Positions 26,725 to 36,246 of a stretch of DNA of 64,000 nucleotides are shown here, piece by piece. Every line of letters begins with the position of its first letter. The stretch's first letter is position 1. Made by a program: the position numbers and the translations under genes. The DNA lies in assembly GCA_026692905.1 (NCBI GenBank), contig JAPLNL010000033.1:34704-98703 (forward strand), read 5' to 3'. This stretch comes from Planctomycetota bacterium (GTDB taxonomy: Bacteria; Planctomycetota; Planctomycetia; Pirellulales; Pirellulaceae). The notes under the pieces are model-generated. The model was not told the origin of the DNA and made no database searches. It saw only the letters and a program-made list of their open reading frames with translations.

Positions 26725-29349
26725 ATGAAAGATTTCAATCGGTTTTTTTTGTTTGTCGTCGTGGCAGTGTTTGCAATCTTTCTCGAAGCCGCCAAGTGTG
26801 CTGCGGACTCTCGGCCGAATATTGTATTGATCTTTGCCGACGATCTTGGTTGGAAGGACGTCGGGTACCAAGGTAGTGATTTCATGGAAACACCCAACCT
26901 GGATCGCCTTGCTACGGAAGGAATGGTATTTCCGTCCGCTTATGCTGCAGCCGGGAATTGTGCGCCCAGTCGTGCTTGCTTGCTGTCGGGCACGTACACA
27001 CCCCGTCATCACGTGTACGCGGTTGGCAGCACAGATCGCGGCCCGAAGCTGCAGCAACGCCTTGTTCCGATTTCTAACAAATCAGGTCTGCCGGTAGAAA
27101 ACGTCACGTTCGCCGATGCGTTGAAATCGGCGGGTTACGCGACCGGACATTTTGGCAAATGGCATCTAGGCGGAAAAGACGGCGCCAAGCCGAAGCAGCA
27201 AGGGTTTGACGTATCTGCTGAGACGTCCGGCGATGACCGAGAAAGTGAGGGGGGCGAAACGAAAAAGAATGGTCTTAATGCCGATCCGAAAGGGGCATTC
27301 TCGTTAACGCAGAAAGCTTGCGAGTTCATCGAAGCCAACCGGAAGGGGCCTTTCTTCTGCTACCTAGCTCACCATGCGATCCACAGTCCACTCCAAGCGA
27401 GACCGGAAACGCTTACCAAATTCAAGGCCAAGAAGCCCGGTTCGCAACATAGCAATCCCCTTTACGCAGCTTGCACCTACGACTTAGACGAAAGTGTCGG
27501 CATCCTCATAGCCAAACTCAAGCAACTCGGCTTGGATCAGAACACGTTACTCGTTTTCACAAGCGATAACGGAGGGACGCAGCAGTCCTCCCAAGAACCT
27601 CTCCGCGGCAACAAAGGATGTTACTACGAAGGTGGAATTCGCGAGCCATTTATCGTCCGTTGGCCGGGTGTTACCCAACCTGGAAGCGTTTGCAAAGAGC
27701 CTGTCGTCAACATCGATTTGTTTCCGACCTTTCTTGCTGCGGCAAATGCAAAGGTGCCCGAAGGCAAAACGCTCGACGGCGAAAGCCTCTTGCCCTTGCT
27801 CAAAGGTAACGGGACTCTAAATCGAAAATCGATCTTCTGGCACTTTCCTGGCTACTTAGACGCTCCCGTTATCCGCGGACGCGAGTTGGATGTGCGAACC
27901 GGTTTCCGAAGTCGTCCGGTTAGTGTTATCCACAAGGGTGATTGGAAGCTACATATGTACCACGAAGAGTGGCAACTCGATGGCGGTCGTGACAAGATAG
28001 AAACGAACCAAGCGATTGAACTTTATGATCTTGCGACGGATATTGGCGAGCGAAACAACCTTGTGTCGAAGAATCCAGGCAAACGCGATGAGCTGCTCGA
28101 CGATTTGATTGCTTGGCAAAATAGTACGGATGCATTGCTACCCAATGAGGTGAACTCACAATACGACCCTACGACAGCCAGTAAAAAGCAGCGAAACGAA
28201 GAGCAAGAGCAAGTTCTCGCTTTGAGTAGATTGACAGTTGCACCAGAAATGAATGCCGCCGACGGGTTCGCAGACGATGGCGAACTCAAAGCGATTTTTT
28301 ACGACGCCTTACCGTGGCAGGGGAAACCGACGAAGGTGTTTGCATGGCTGGGAATTCCCAAGAATCGAACAGGCAAAGTGCCTGCCGTCGTGCTCTTGCA
28401 TGGCGGTGGTGGCACTGCGTTCAAAGAGTGGGTACGGAAGTGGAACGAGCGTGGCTATGCAGCGATCAGTATTGCTGTCGAAGGGCAAACAGATACAGTT
28501 GATGCTGCATTCAAGGGGCCAGACAATCCAGCGGGTTGGAAGCGGCATGCATGGCCTGGTCCGAATCGCAAAGGCATCTACGCGGACTCAGGAGTTTCGC
28601 TGAAAGATCAATGGATGTACCATGCCGTCGCGGATACGGTACTTGCAAATTCTCTCTTGCGATCGTTGCCTGAAGTAGACTCGAGCCAAGTTGGCTTGAT
28701 GGGGATCTCATGGGGTGGCGTTATTGCCAGCACGGTCATTGGAATTGACGACCGGTTTGCATTCGCAATTCCGACTTATGGTTGTGGTCATTTGTATGAT
28801 TCGGACAACCAGTACGGCAAGGCTCTTGGTCAGAATTCTCTGTATCGTGAAGTCTGGGATCCGATGGTGCGTATGAATCGAGCCACGATGCCGACGCTTT
28901 GGTTTTCATGGCCCGAGGAGACGCACTTTCCATTGGACAGTCATGCAGCGAATTACAATGCAGCACCTGGGCCGCATATGGTTTCGTTGATTCCTCGCAT
29001 GGGGCATGGGCACGAACCACCTTGGAACTTGCCCGATAGCTATGCGTTCGCCGATAGTGTCGTTCGCGATGGCAAGCCATGGTGCGTACAATCCAAACGA
29101 AAGCATACAAATGGCATAGTTGAATGTGAGTTCATGTCCACAAAGTCACTTGACGTTGGTGTGCTCGTTACGACGACCGATACCGGCTTTACCGGCAGTC
29201 GAAAGTGGATCGAGACTCCTGCTACGTTAACGAAACAGGGGGATACGTGGCTGGTAACTGGCACTTTGCCAGCTGGTACGACAGCTTGGTTTGCAAACGT
29301 GCGTAGCGGCAAGCTCACCGCGAGTTCCGATTACCAGCAGGCCCCATAA
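26725..29349 (+). CDS. Secreted sulfatase fused to alpha/beta-hydrolase
   Basis: 874 residues. ATG 26725 is preferred over TTG 26713 because CAGGA lies just upstream and the signal peptide (MKDFNRFFLFVVVAVFAIFL) starts there. The first ~480 residues are a type I sulfatase: RPNIVLIFADDLGW binds calcium, C79 in CAPSR is the residue converted to formylglycine, GKWHLG and FTSDNGG complete the site. After a linker, residues about 520-860 form a serine hydrolase of the dienelactone/acetyl-xylan-esterase type: LLHGGGG oxyanion strand, nucleophile S662 in GISWGG, and H761 or H763 in GHGHEPPW. Both halves look catalytically complete. A single protein could remove sulfate and an acyl ester from the same polysaccharide; this is inference. 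Confidence 0.88.
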   Translation: MKDFNRFFLFVVVAVFAIFLEAAKCAADSRPNIVLIFADDLGWKDVGYQGSDFMETPNLDRLATEGMVFPSAYAAAGNCAPSRACLLSGTYTPRHHVYAVGSTDRGPKLQQRLVPISNKSGLPVENVTFADALKSAGYATGHFGKWHLGGKDGAKPKQQGFDVSAETSGDDRESEGGETKKNGLNADPKGAFSLTQKACEFIEANRKGPFFCYLAHHAIHSPLQARPETLTKFKAKKPGSQHSNPLYAACTYDLDESVGILIAKLKQLGLDQNTLLVFTSDNGGTQQSSQEPLRGNKGCYYEGGIREPFIVRWPGVTQPGSVCKEPVVNIDLFPTFLAAANAKVPEGKTLDGESLLPLLKGNGTLNRKSIFWHFPGYLDAPVIRGRELDVRTGFRSRPVSVIHKGDWKLHMYHEEWQLDGGRDKIETNQAIELYDLATDIGERNNLVSKNPGKRDELLDDLIAWQNSTDALLPNEVNSQYDPTTASKKQRNEEQEQVLALSRLTVAPEMNAADGFADDGELKAIFYDALPWQGKPTKVFAWLGIPKNRTGKVPAVVLLHGGGGTAFKEWVRKWNERGYAAISIAVEGQTDTVDAAFKGPDNPAGWKRHAWPGPNRKGIYADSGVSLKDQWMYHAVADTVLANSLLRSLPEVDSSQVGLMGISWGGVIASTVIGIDDRFAFAIPTYGCGHLYDSDNQYGKALGQNSLYREVWDPMVRMNRATMPTLWFSWPEETHFPLDSHAANYNAAPGPHMVSLIPRMGHGHEPPWNLPDSYAFADSVVRDGKPWCVQSKRKHTNGIVECEFMSTKSLDVGVLVTTTDTGFTGSRKWIETPATLTKQGDTWLVTGTLPAGTTAWFANVRSGKLTASSDYQQAP

Positions 29350-29436
29350 ATGAATCTTCGCAACCAAAGATCCTCGCCACACTGAAAGAAGTGAATTGGT
29401 CTGTGGTGAGCCGTGCAACACTTTCGCAGAATAAAC

Positions 29437-30525
29437 ATGAATCTAAATTTCCTCATACCGTTCGCAGCACTCACCGTTTGGCTGTCGTCGGCGCTGTTCG
29501 TCACCGATCGCTCCTATGGTCAGGAGAAGATCGAATTGCTGGCGGGCGGACAAATAAATGCAGTCGACATACCGGCAACGCAAGCCTTACTGAAAGAGCC
29601 ATTCGGCACGGCTTTCGATGCGACCGGTCAGATGTGGATCATAGAAATGGCCTCTGGCAATCGGCTATTGAAAGTGGATAAAGCTGGGATATTATCGCAC
29701 GTTGCTGGTCAAAGCCAACTTGGTTTCGAGGGGGATGGCGGGCCGGCATTATCCGCCCGATTCAATGGTCCGCACAACTTAGCCATTCGGCCCAATGGAC
29801 GTATTCTTATTGGAGATACTTGGAATGGGCGCATTCGCGAAGTGGATCCAAAGACCAATCTGGTTGATTCGCAAAAAGGCTTCGAAGTTTCGCTCGACAA
29901 AGCAAAAGCCGCAGGTCCGTATTGCATTTCTATGAGTACGTCGGGCAAACAACTTTATATTGCCGACTTGCAGCGCATCCATCGACTGGATTTAGAAACG
30001 GGGAAATCGACCATCGTCGCAGGAAACGGTACCAAGGGCATTCCGCTAAATGGAGCGGCCGCAATAGATTCGCCTTTAGTCGATCCGAGAGCGGTCGCCG
30101 AAGATCGACTGGGCAACCTCTACATTCTAGAACGCAATGGAAATGCGCTCCGGGTGGTTCGGCCCAACGGCACGATTGAAACCCTGGTCAACGCGACCGG
30201 CAAGAAGGGAACCGAGACATCGCTACAAGAACCAGCAACCGAAGCCATGATGAACGGCCCAAAGCATCTATGCGTGGATTTCGATAACCGGGTGATTATC
30301 GCCGATGCCGAGAACCATCTTGTACGTCGCTACAACCCCATCAATGGCACCCTGACGCGGGTTGCTGGTACAGGAGTCGCTGGCAAGGATGGTGTGGGCG
30401 GCCCACCCACAGCTTGCCAACTCTCACGTCCACACGGAGTAACGATCCATCCGAAAACAAGCGAACTGACCATCACCGACAGTTACAATAACCGCATTCT
30501 GGTGGTCCGACGTTCAAACCAATGA
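29437..30525 (+). CDS. Secreted NHL-repeat beta-propeller protein
   Basis: 362 residues starting MNLNFLIPFAALTVWLSSAL, a signal peptide ending near SYGQ. The GTG at 29413 is open but adds only eight residues before the signal. NHL-type blades recur throughout: FGTAFDATGQMWIIEMASG, NGPHNLAIRPNGRILIGDTW, PHGVTIHPKTSELTITDSYN and others, giving roughly six blades. It has no catalytic motif, so ligand binding or lactonase-like activity is possible but not visible. It lies 87 bp after the sulfatase fusion on the same strand and may belong to the same transcript. Confidence 0.82.
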   Translation: MNLNFLIPFAALTVWLSSALFVTDRSYGQEKIELLAGGQINAVDIPATQALLKEPFGTAFDATGQMWIIEMASGNRLLKVDKAGILSHVAGQSQLGFEGDGGPALSARFNGPHNLAIRPNGRILIGDTWNGRIREVDPKTNLVDSQKGFEVSLDKAKAAGPYCISMSTSGKQLYIADLQRIHRLDLETGKSTIVAGNGTKGIPLNGAAAIDSPLVDPRAVAEDRLGNLYILERNGNALRVVRPNGTIETLVNATGKKGTETSLQEPATEAMMNGPKHLCVDFDNRVIIADAENHLVRRYNPINGTLTRVAGTGVAGKDGVGGPPTACQLSRPHGVTIHPKTSELTITDSYNNRILVVRRSNQ

Positions 30526-30771
30526 ATTAGGGAGACAAAGGAGATCCACCTTCGACGAGTACCTGCAAATACTTCACAGCGAACACGGGCCTCGATCCCT
30601 AGTTCGCAACATGCTTGGGGTACTAAACGTTCAAATTCCAGCTTGGTGTCGGCAGGATCGCCGAATTTTTTGAACGTTAGCCGAAAAAAGGCTATCGTAG
30701 ATACGAAGTGCGCAAAAGGTATCGTGTTTTGCGCATGCCGTTGCTCCGCAACTCATGAGATGCTGTGCCAT

Positions 30772-32097
30772 TCAGTTTCGGATCGCGTACAACGCTTCGT
30801 AGGATCGGATATACAAGGTGCCATTCGATACTATTGCTGACGCGGTGATCGCTTCGCCCATCTCCATCGTGCTGGCAATCTCAAAATCTTTGCCTGCTTT
30901 GACTACCGTAAAATGACCGTCATTCGAGCCGAAATAGAGATGGCCATCCGCGTATAACGGACTCGTTCTGTGCTGGCCAGTGTAGGTGCGATTCGTGTAA
31001 ACCTCTTTACCTGTCGCCAATTCCACACATTGTAATTTGCCGTCCTTGTTCAACATGTAGACAAGCCCATCGATCACAAGCGGAATCGAAACGTCTGGTG
31101 TTCTGGGCAAGTTCCAAACGACAGCCGATGTTTTTGCGGAGCTATCACCTTGCAACTCAGAAACCTTAACCGCAATTACAGGTCCTTCCTTGGCCGTCGG
31201 GATGATAATGGTGTTGCTCTTGGGATCGACACAAGGGGATGCAACGAATCGAAAAGTAATATCGTTCGGCTTTGGGTTGAGCGCGGTCGGACCATTGAGT
31301 GTCCCAAATCGCCAAAGTTCCTTGCCCGTTGCTAAATCATGGCCCGTTGTGCAATCCGCACCATGTACGACCAGAACCTTCGACTTTTTGTCATCGTAGA
31401 TGAATGGGGATGCATACGAGTGTTTGCACTCGAACTGAGCATCGGTCACACGGTCCACTTCCCAGACTGTCTTCCCCGTTGACTTCTCGAGCTTAACGAC
31501 TTTGCCTGTTCGGGACTGATCGCCTTGTTTCATGCGACCGTGAATGAGTTGCAGATAGAGCCCATCGCCATCAAGCACCGGAGTGGAAGTCATGCCGAAC
31601 TGGATATCTAGATTGCCAAAGCGATCGCTAACATTGAACTTCCAGACTTCCTTTCCGTCTTTGCTATAACAAGCAAGTGCACCTGTGCCGAAGAAGACCC
31701 AAACGTGTTCGCCATCGGTTGATGGCGATGGTGACGCTGAATTGCCTTCGCCGGACCTCGCGTCTTGATTCCCTTCACCCACTTTTTGTTTCCACAATAT
31801 CTTTCCGTCCACCGTATTTAAACAAAGCACGACCAGATCGGTTCCTTCGGCGCTGGTCGTATAGATCCGATCGCCCCAAACGCATGGTGTTGCACCTGCT
31901 TGGCCAGGCATCGGTGTTCGCCAAGCAACTTTTTCGGTTTTGCTCCACTTGGTCGGAATATTTTTCTCCTTAGAAATGCCGTCCCCTTGCACGCCACGCC
32001 ATTGAGGCCAGTTGTCAGCTTGTGCGTTGGCGGTTTGCAGTAGAAGCAAAGAAGCGATACAGACGAATCGGTGTAGACGCATGAGGTGGATGTTCAT
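30772..32097 (-). CDS. Secreted PQQ-like beta-propeller protein
   Basis: 441 residues from ATG 32097 (or ATG 32082), giving signal peptide RFVCIASLLLLQTANAQA. The frame is open to 32148, but that extension translates the palindrome ggcacatggaatgtgcc and is unlikely. Blades with the PQQ/tryptophan-docking pattern are clear: WPQWRGVQGDG at the mature N-terminus, VDGKILWKQKVGEG, STGKTVWEVDRV, ATGKELWRFGTL and ATGKEVYTNRT. BamB-like fold, about eight blades. Planctomycetes encode many such proteins near sulfatases; the ligand is unknown. No dehydrogenase Cys-Cys motif or haem site, so it is not a classic quinoprotein dehydrogenase. Confidence 0.85.
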   Translation of the reverse strand: MNIHLMRLHRFVCIASLLLLQTANAQADNWPQWRGVQGDGISKEKNIPTKWSKTEKVAWRTPMPGQAGATPCVWGDRIYTTSAEGTDLVVLCLNTVDGKILWKQKVGEGNQDARSGEGNSASPSPSTDGEHVWVFFGTGALACYSKDGKEVWKFNVSDRFGNLDIQFGMTSTPVLDGDGLYLQLIHGRMKQGDQSRTGKVVKLEKSTGKTVWEVDRVTDAQFECKHSYASPFIYDDKKSKVLVVHGADCTTGHDLATGKELWRFGTLNGPTALNPKPNDITFRFVASPCVDPKSNTIIIPTAKEGPVIAVKVSELQGDSSAKTSAVVWNLPRTPDVSIPLVIDGLVYMLNKDGKLQCVELATGKEVYTNRTYTGQHRTSPLYADGHLYFGSNDGHFTVVKAGKDFEIASTMEMGEAITASAIVSNGTLYIRSYEALYAIRN

Positions 32098-32123
32098 TGA
32101 GGAAGGAAGTTGGGTTGGTTGCG

Positions 32124-32140
32124 GCACATGGAATGTGCCT
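32124..32140. repeat. Short palindrome ggcacatggaatgtgcc
   Basis: 7-bp arms around gga, immediately upstream of the PQQ-propeller start. I recall this type of intergenic palindrome from other planctomycete genomes, but copy number here cannot be tested beyond the window. Confidence 0.6.
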
Positions 32141-32305
32141 ACTACCAAGGGATTATATCAAAAAGTTAGGTAATCTTTTTAGCCACGCCGAAGTAGTGTT
32201 TGGTTCGCGTCGCGGCATTTTATTGGTCTCGTCCATCCTCTAGACGGCATCAATGCGAAAGCCAGACGATTCCAGATCGCCAGACGGCACGCCTTTCTTG
32301 CCGGT

Positions 32306-33739
32306 TCATGGAAGTTCTTTGATGCTGATATTGCGGAACTGAACAAGGGCGGGCGGACTTGTCCACTTGCCATCTTTTTTGCTGCCGTGGTGTTGCAATC
32401 CGACGGGGCCTCGGAGCGGTATTCCAGGGATCGTCGCTTCGGAGATGACGGTCTCGTTATTCAAGACCACGGTAACGGTCTCTTTGCGAACCGTGATTTC
32501 AAAGCGATTCCATTGGCCAATCGGTTTATCCGCTTTCATTTTGGGAGTTACGGCTGCTCGAACTTCTTTCGGCATCTTCATGTCCCGGCGAACACCATAC
32601 ATCTCACCCGATCCGATGGGCCAGCACCAGATGTTCACTTGATGCGCTAAACTTCCTCGCAACAAAATGCCTGAATCGGAATCTGGGATCGATAACTTGA
32701 TGGGCTTGCCGTCCGCGTCAACCGCTTCAGAACCATCCGCCAATATTTGGGCGGCGTTAGGATTCGTATATGGAGTCTCTTTGATTCGCCAGTCGACGAT
32801 CAATTGAAAGTTTTCGTATTCGCGTTCCGACCAAAGTGATTTTTCTCCCTTGGCTTCGCTTTCGCCATCGTAGTCCAATACTTCACCAGCGACCTTCCAG
32901 TGACCATTGTCTCCCTCTGGAACTTTCCAGTTGTCCAAGTCGATGCCCGTGAAAAGAGGTACGCGTCCCTCGCCTGAAATCGCGGTTTCCGCGTCAGTCG
33001 CTTTGGTCGAGGGGAGTTCTTGAATGCGAAGGTTACGGAAATGGCACTCCGAACCCTCGGACTCCAAAAAGATATAGCCTTTGCGAGGCCAGCAGCTCTT
33101 GCCGACGGAGACTTCTTTTCCGTTGACGCTCAATCGGATTTCACCATCATTGGCGACGACACGATAGTGGTTCCACTCAGGCGAACTCTTAGACAATTCT
33201 TCGGATGGGAAGCTCCTCACGCCGCTCAATGCGACCTTACCAGCTGGCGTCATCTTCGCACCGTGGATAGGGAAAATGTCACCGTGGGTTGTGAACCACT
33301 CGTTTTTTCCTTTGGCATTGTAAGCGTTGTCGAGGATTTGAACTTCGATCCCGCGAGTGAACGGGATACCCGGCGCTGCGACACCGTCGCCCCAGAGAAA
33401 CAGTCCGGCGTTTCCGCCTTCCTTCATGTGTCGCCACTCAAGCTCAACGATGCAGTTTTCGTACATCTTTTCGGTTCGCATGACACCGGTCGGCTTACCG
33501 GTCGAAATAATCATTCCGTCGCGAGCGGTAAATGTTTTAGGTGACACGTTTACGGGCACCCAGCCCGATAGATCCTTGCCGTTGAATAGCGGCAACCAAG
33601 GAGCTTGGTCTTCGGGGGCTTTGGCCTGGATGGGTGTTTTGCCCTGAGTGGCTGTCTGGGCCTGAGTGGGCGGCGTCTGGGCCAGTGAAAAGAGAGCAGC
33701 AAGCGTCAACAAGCGAACACGGGAAGGGACCATTTTCAT
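32306..33739 (-). CDS. Secreted protein with two DUF1080 (3-keto-disaccharide hydrolase) domains
   Basis: 477 residues with signal peptide (1-28, ending TQAQ). Two DUF1080 domains in tandem: residues about 46-240 (PLFNGKDLSGW ... GYIFLESEGSECHFRNLRI) and about 258-477 (PLFTGIDLDNWKVPEG ... GPVGLQHHGSKKDGKW). Both have the concanavalin-like jelly roll with WRIKE/EWRHMKEGGNAGLFLWG and W-N-x-Y/F motifs. DUF1080 members hydrolyse 3-ketoglycosides or bind carbohydrate. The second domain keeps the usual HHG motif and the first has ESEGSECHFRNL instead, so the two may differ in activity. Divergent from the sulfatase at 34056. Confidence 0.87.
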   Translation of the reverse strand: MKMVPSRVRLLTLAALFSLAQTPPTQAQTATQGKTPIQAKAPEDQAPWLPLFNGKDLSGWVPVNVSPKTFTARDGMIISTGKPTGVMRTEKMYENCIVELEWRHMKEGGNAGLFLWGDGVAAPGIPFTRGIEVQILDNAYNAKGKNEWFTTHGDIFPIHGAKMTPAGKVALSGVRSFPSEELSKSSPEWNHYRVVANDGEIRLSVNGKEVSVGKSCWPRKGYIFLESEGSECHFRNLRIQELPSTKATDAETAISGEGRVPLFTGIDLDNWKVPEGDNGHWKVAGEVLDYDGESEAKGEKSLWSEREYENFQLIVDWRIKETPYTNPNAAQILADGSEAVDADGKPIKLSIPDSDSGILLRGSLAHQVNIWCWPIGSGEMYGVRRDMKMPKEVRAAVTPKMKADKPIGQWNRFEITVRKETVTVVLNNETVISEATIPGIPLRGPVGLQHHGSKKDGKWTSPPALVQFRNISIKELP

Positions 33740-34055
33740 CGCAGAACTCCAGGAGGGTGACTAAGGACGGGGATCGACATTATAGTCGAAACGTTGGCGT
33801 CGGTTTGCGAGTAAGATATTTGTCTTGACTTGCGAAAGTAGCGTTGGAACTCGTCCCCTGGCTCTGCCTGGGTCTTGCCGCACGCTGCCTTCGCAGAGCG
33901 AAGGGCGACATTGTCGGTCGTCGCTCCGCGACGATCGCGTACCCGCGACCGGGATTCTAAAACGTCAAAGAGACAACAAAATGCTCGTTCCAAGCCCAGA
34001 TCAATTTCCAAGATGTTTTCGCCGAAAGAAACGAAAGAAGACGAAAGAAAATCGA

Positions 34056-35618
34056 ATGTTTATTTCGGCTCCATTTCTTATGCGTTTTTTAGCTACCCCT
34101 CCCATCACAATGCTACGGCTACTTTACCCGAGTTTGGTTTTTGCTTTATGTTGCTTGTACTTACTCAATAACGCAATTGGAAATGAATCCGCGCCGACCG
34201 GCAAAACAAATGTCGTGTTCATCTTGGCCGACGATTTGGGGTGGGGGGAACTCGGATGCTATGGCCAAACGAAAATACCGACACCGAACATTGATCGGCT
34301 CGCTTCGCAGGGCATGCGTTTCACCAACCATCATAGCGGAGCGCCGGTTTGTGCGCCGTCACGCTGCGTTCTGATGACTGGCAAGCATCTTGGGCATGCC
34401 GAAATACGGGGTAACCAGCAAGCCAAGGTCGCATTCCCGCAATTTTCAGAAGGGCAACATCCGATCACCGAACAGGCACTTACAATCGCTCAAGTTTTTC
34501 AGCGAGCTGGCTATGCAACGGGAGCCATGGGGAAATGGGGGCTTGGGCCTGTCGGGAGCACAGGCGATCCGAATCGAAAAGGTTTCGATCTCTTCTTTGG
34601 CTACAATTGCCAAGCGGTCGCACACAGCTATTACCCAAAGCATTTATGGCGCAATGCAGAACAAATCGTGATCAACAGCAAGCCTATTCCAGGTAATCGC
34701 AAGCAGCCGGACGGGGTAGTACAATTGGACGATTGGATCGGCGAAGCGTACGCGCCAGCCTTGATGATTGCTGAGGCGGAGAAGTTCATCGACTCGAATC
34801 GAGAGCGACCATTCTTTCTCTATTTACCCTTCATCGAGCCCCACGTAGCAATGCACCCGCCGAAAGCATCGGTCGATCGATTTCCGCTCGAATGGGACGT
34901 CCAAGCGTATCGAGGGGAGTGCTCGTATCTACCGCACCCAAGACCAAGGGCCGCCTACGCTGCGATGATCAGCGACTTGGATAGCTACGTCGGTCGAGTC
35001 ATGCAAAGCCTCGATCGAGCCGGAGTTGCTGAAAATACGCTCGTCGTTTTCACTAGCGATAACGGGACGACGCATCCAGGCCAACCCGATTCGCATTTCC
35101 ATATCGGGGGTGTGGACCCGAAGTTCTTCAACAGCACAGCAGGCTTGCGAGGATACAAAGGGAGTGTGTACGAAGGTGGCATCCGTGTGCCGATGATTGC
35201 AAAACTGCCAGGTCGCATTGATCCTGGAACAAGGAACGAAAGCCCGTCTTATTTCGCGGATTGGTTCCCGACGTTGTGCGACATGGCGGGTCTTGAGAAA
35301 CCCGATGGTCTTGATGGCGATAGTTTATGGCCGACGCTTACCTTTGGCAAAATCCTTGAGAATCGTAAGCCCATGATTTGGGTGTTTCCAGAATACGGCG
35401 GCCAAGTCGCAGTGACCATCGGCAAAATGAAAGCCGTTCGGCAGGGTCTCAAGACAAAGAAAGCCGGCCCCTGGGAAGTCTATGACTTAGCAAAAGACTT
35501 CTCGGAATCGAAAGATACCTCAGCCGTCAATGCTGAGTTCATCGCGCATGTCGAAGAGCTACTTCATCGCGAGGTTTCAGAGAATCCAACATTTCCACTT
35601 GATATTGGCAAGCCATGA
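34056..35618 (+). CDS. Secreted arylsulfatase-type sulfatase
   Basis: About 520 residues. Several in-frame ATGs are possible (33981, 34056, 34080, 34110); the hydrophobic signal MLRLLYPSLVFALCCLYLLN begins at 34110, so the start is at or shortly before it. The longer frame from 33825 runs through repeat-like sequence and is rejected. Sulfatase landmarks: NVVFILADDLGWGELG, C99 in CAPSR (formylglycine site), GKWGLGPVG, FTSDNGTTHPG and GGIRVPMIAKLPG. It resembles arylsulfatase A-type enzymes acting extracytoplasmically on sulfated sugars. The C-terminus shows no fusion, unlike the sulfatase at 26725. The formylglycine-generating enzyme is not in this window. Confidence 0.88.
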   Translation: MFISAPFLMRFLATPPITMLRLLYPSLVFALCCLYLLNNAIGNESAPTGKTNVVFILADDLGWGELGCYGQTKIPTPNIDRLASQGMRFTNHHSGAPVCAPSRCVLMTGKHLGHAEIRGNQQAKVAFPQFSEGQHPITEQALTIAQVFQRAGYATGAMGKWGLGPVGSTGDPNRKGFDLFFGYNCQAVAHSYYPKHLWRNAEQIVINSKPIPGNRKQPDGVVQLDDWIGEAYAPALMIAEAEKFIDSNRERPFFLYLPFIEPHVAMHPPKASVDRFPLEWDVQAYRGECSYLPHPRPRAAYAAMISDLDSYVGRVMQSLDRAGVAENTLVVFTSDNGTTHPGQPDSHFHIGGVDPKFFNSTAGLRGYKGSVYEGGIRVPMIAKLPGRIDPGTRNESPSYFADWFPTLCDMAGLEKPDGLDGDSLWPTLTFGKILENRKPMIWVFPEYGGQVAVTIGKMKAVRQGLKTKKAGPWEVYDLAKDFSESKDTSAVNAEFIAHVEELLHREVSENPTFPLDIGKP

Positions 35619-35849
35619 AGAAGAGTAAAGCGATTGTCCTCAATCGCTTTTGGTAGCTGTAGTAGGTGACGAAGCACGTCGGCACGATCCGTTGCCTGAA
35701 AGCCCTAGCTCCAGGGCTCTGCCTTGGAACGCACTGCTTTCGAGGCTCCGCCTCGTCGAGTACACCGGAAAACCGGGGCTAGCGCCCGCCGGCTAATTGA
35801 CCAGTAAAGCAAATGGCCACGTGCATAGTATCCCGATGGGCCTGCCTCT
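35619..35849. repeat. Repeat-rich intergenic segment
   Basis: Contains agcgattgtcctcaatcgct (35629-35648), then a self-complementary stretch (agccctagctccagggct, 35700-35717), gaggctccgcctc (35742-35754) and ccggggctagcgcccgccgg (35773-35792). These are short palindromes typical of the intergenic repeats in this window. No gene is evident. Confidence 0.7.
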
Positions 35850-36218
35850 TTAGTTCTCAACGAAGACCTTGAAGTCCTCGAACACGGCCTCAAATGGAGA
35901 GGACGTGTTGTGCCCGGCTGCAACACCCAAGGACACCATCTTCGGCAGTTCGATTTCAATTGGCTCCATCGACAACCATTGGATACCATCCACGCTGGTG
36001 GCCGCGTAAACCATTCCTCCGCGTCGCTCAAGCCGAAGGAAGGTTGCTCCTGCGGTAAGCGGCATTTCGGACGCATCGCCCTTACGTACGAATTCGCCAT
36101 CCATCCGCGATTCGAAACTCGCGTAGGATAGGTTGTTGCCTTCGTATACCATTTCACCTCGTTCCAATCGAATGTAGTTCTTCTCGTCCAACCAGAGGAG
36201 ACTTTTTGAATCGGGCAC
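35850..36218 (-). CDS. DUF1349-like fragment, probably truncated
   Basis: 122 codons from a GTG, the frame being open only 7 codons further upstream to a stop. The sequence LLWLDEKNYIRLERGE ... FLRLERRGGMVYAATSVDGIQW ... VSLGVAAGHNTSSPFEAVFEDFKVF matches the C-terminal two thirds of DUF1349 concanavalin-like domains, which normally need a further N-terminal part of about 60-80 residues. No signal peptide or start region fits. It sits 28 bp downstream of asnB. Best read as the remnant of a larger secreted or kinase-linked protein, though expression as a short polypeptide cannot be excluded. Confidence 0.55.
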   Translation of the reverse strand: MPDSKSLLWLDEKNYIRLERGEMVYEGNNLSYASFESRMDGEFVRKGDASEMPLTAGATFLRLERRGGMVYAATSVDGIQWLSMEPIEIELPKMVSLGVAAGHNTSSPFEAVFEDFKVFVEN

Positions 36219-36246
36219 AATCGCAGATTGGGCTGCGATTTATTGC

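Noticed and set aside
30526..30771. Gene in the NHL/PQQ convergent gap
   Set aside because: Only a short frame partly inside the PQQ gene; the gap holds a weak inverted repeat (aacgttcaaa at 30626 and tttgaacgtt at 30669) and no protein-like sequence.
33825..34055. N-terminal extension of the sulfatase at 34056
   Set aside because: The extra codons are basic and low in protein character, run through repeat-like DNA, and precede a clear signal peptide.
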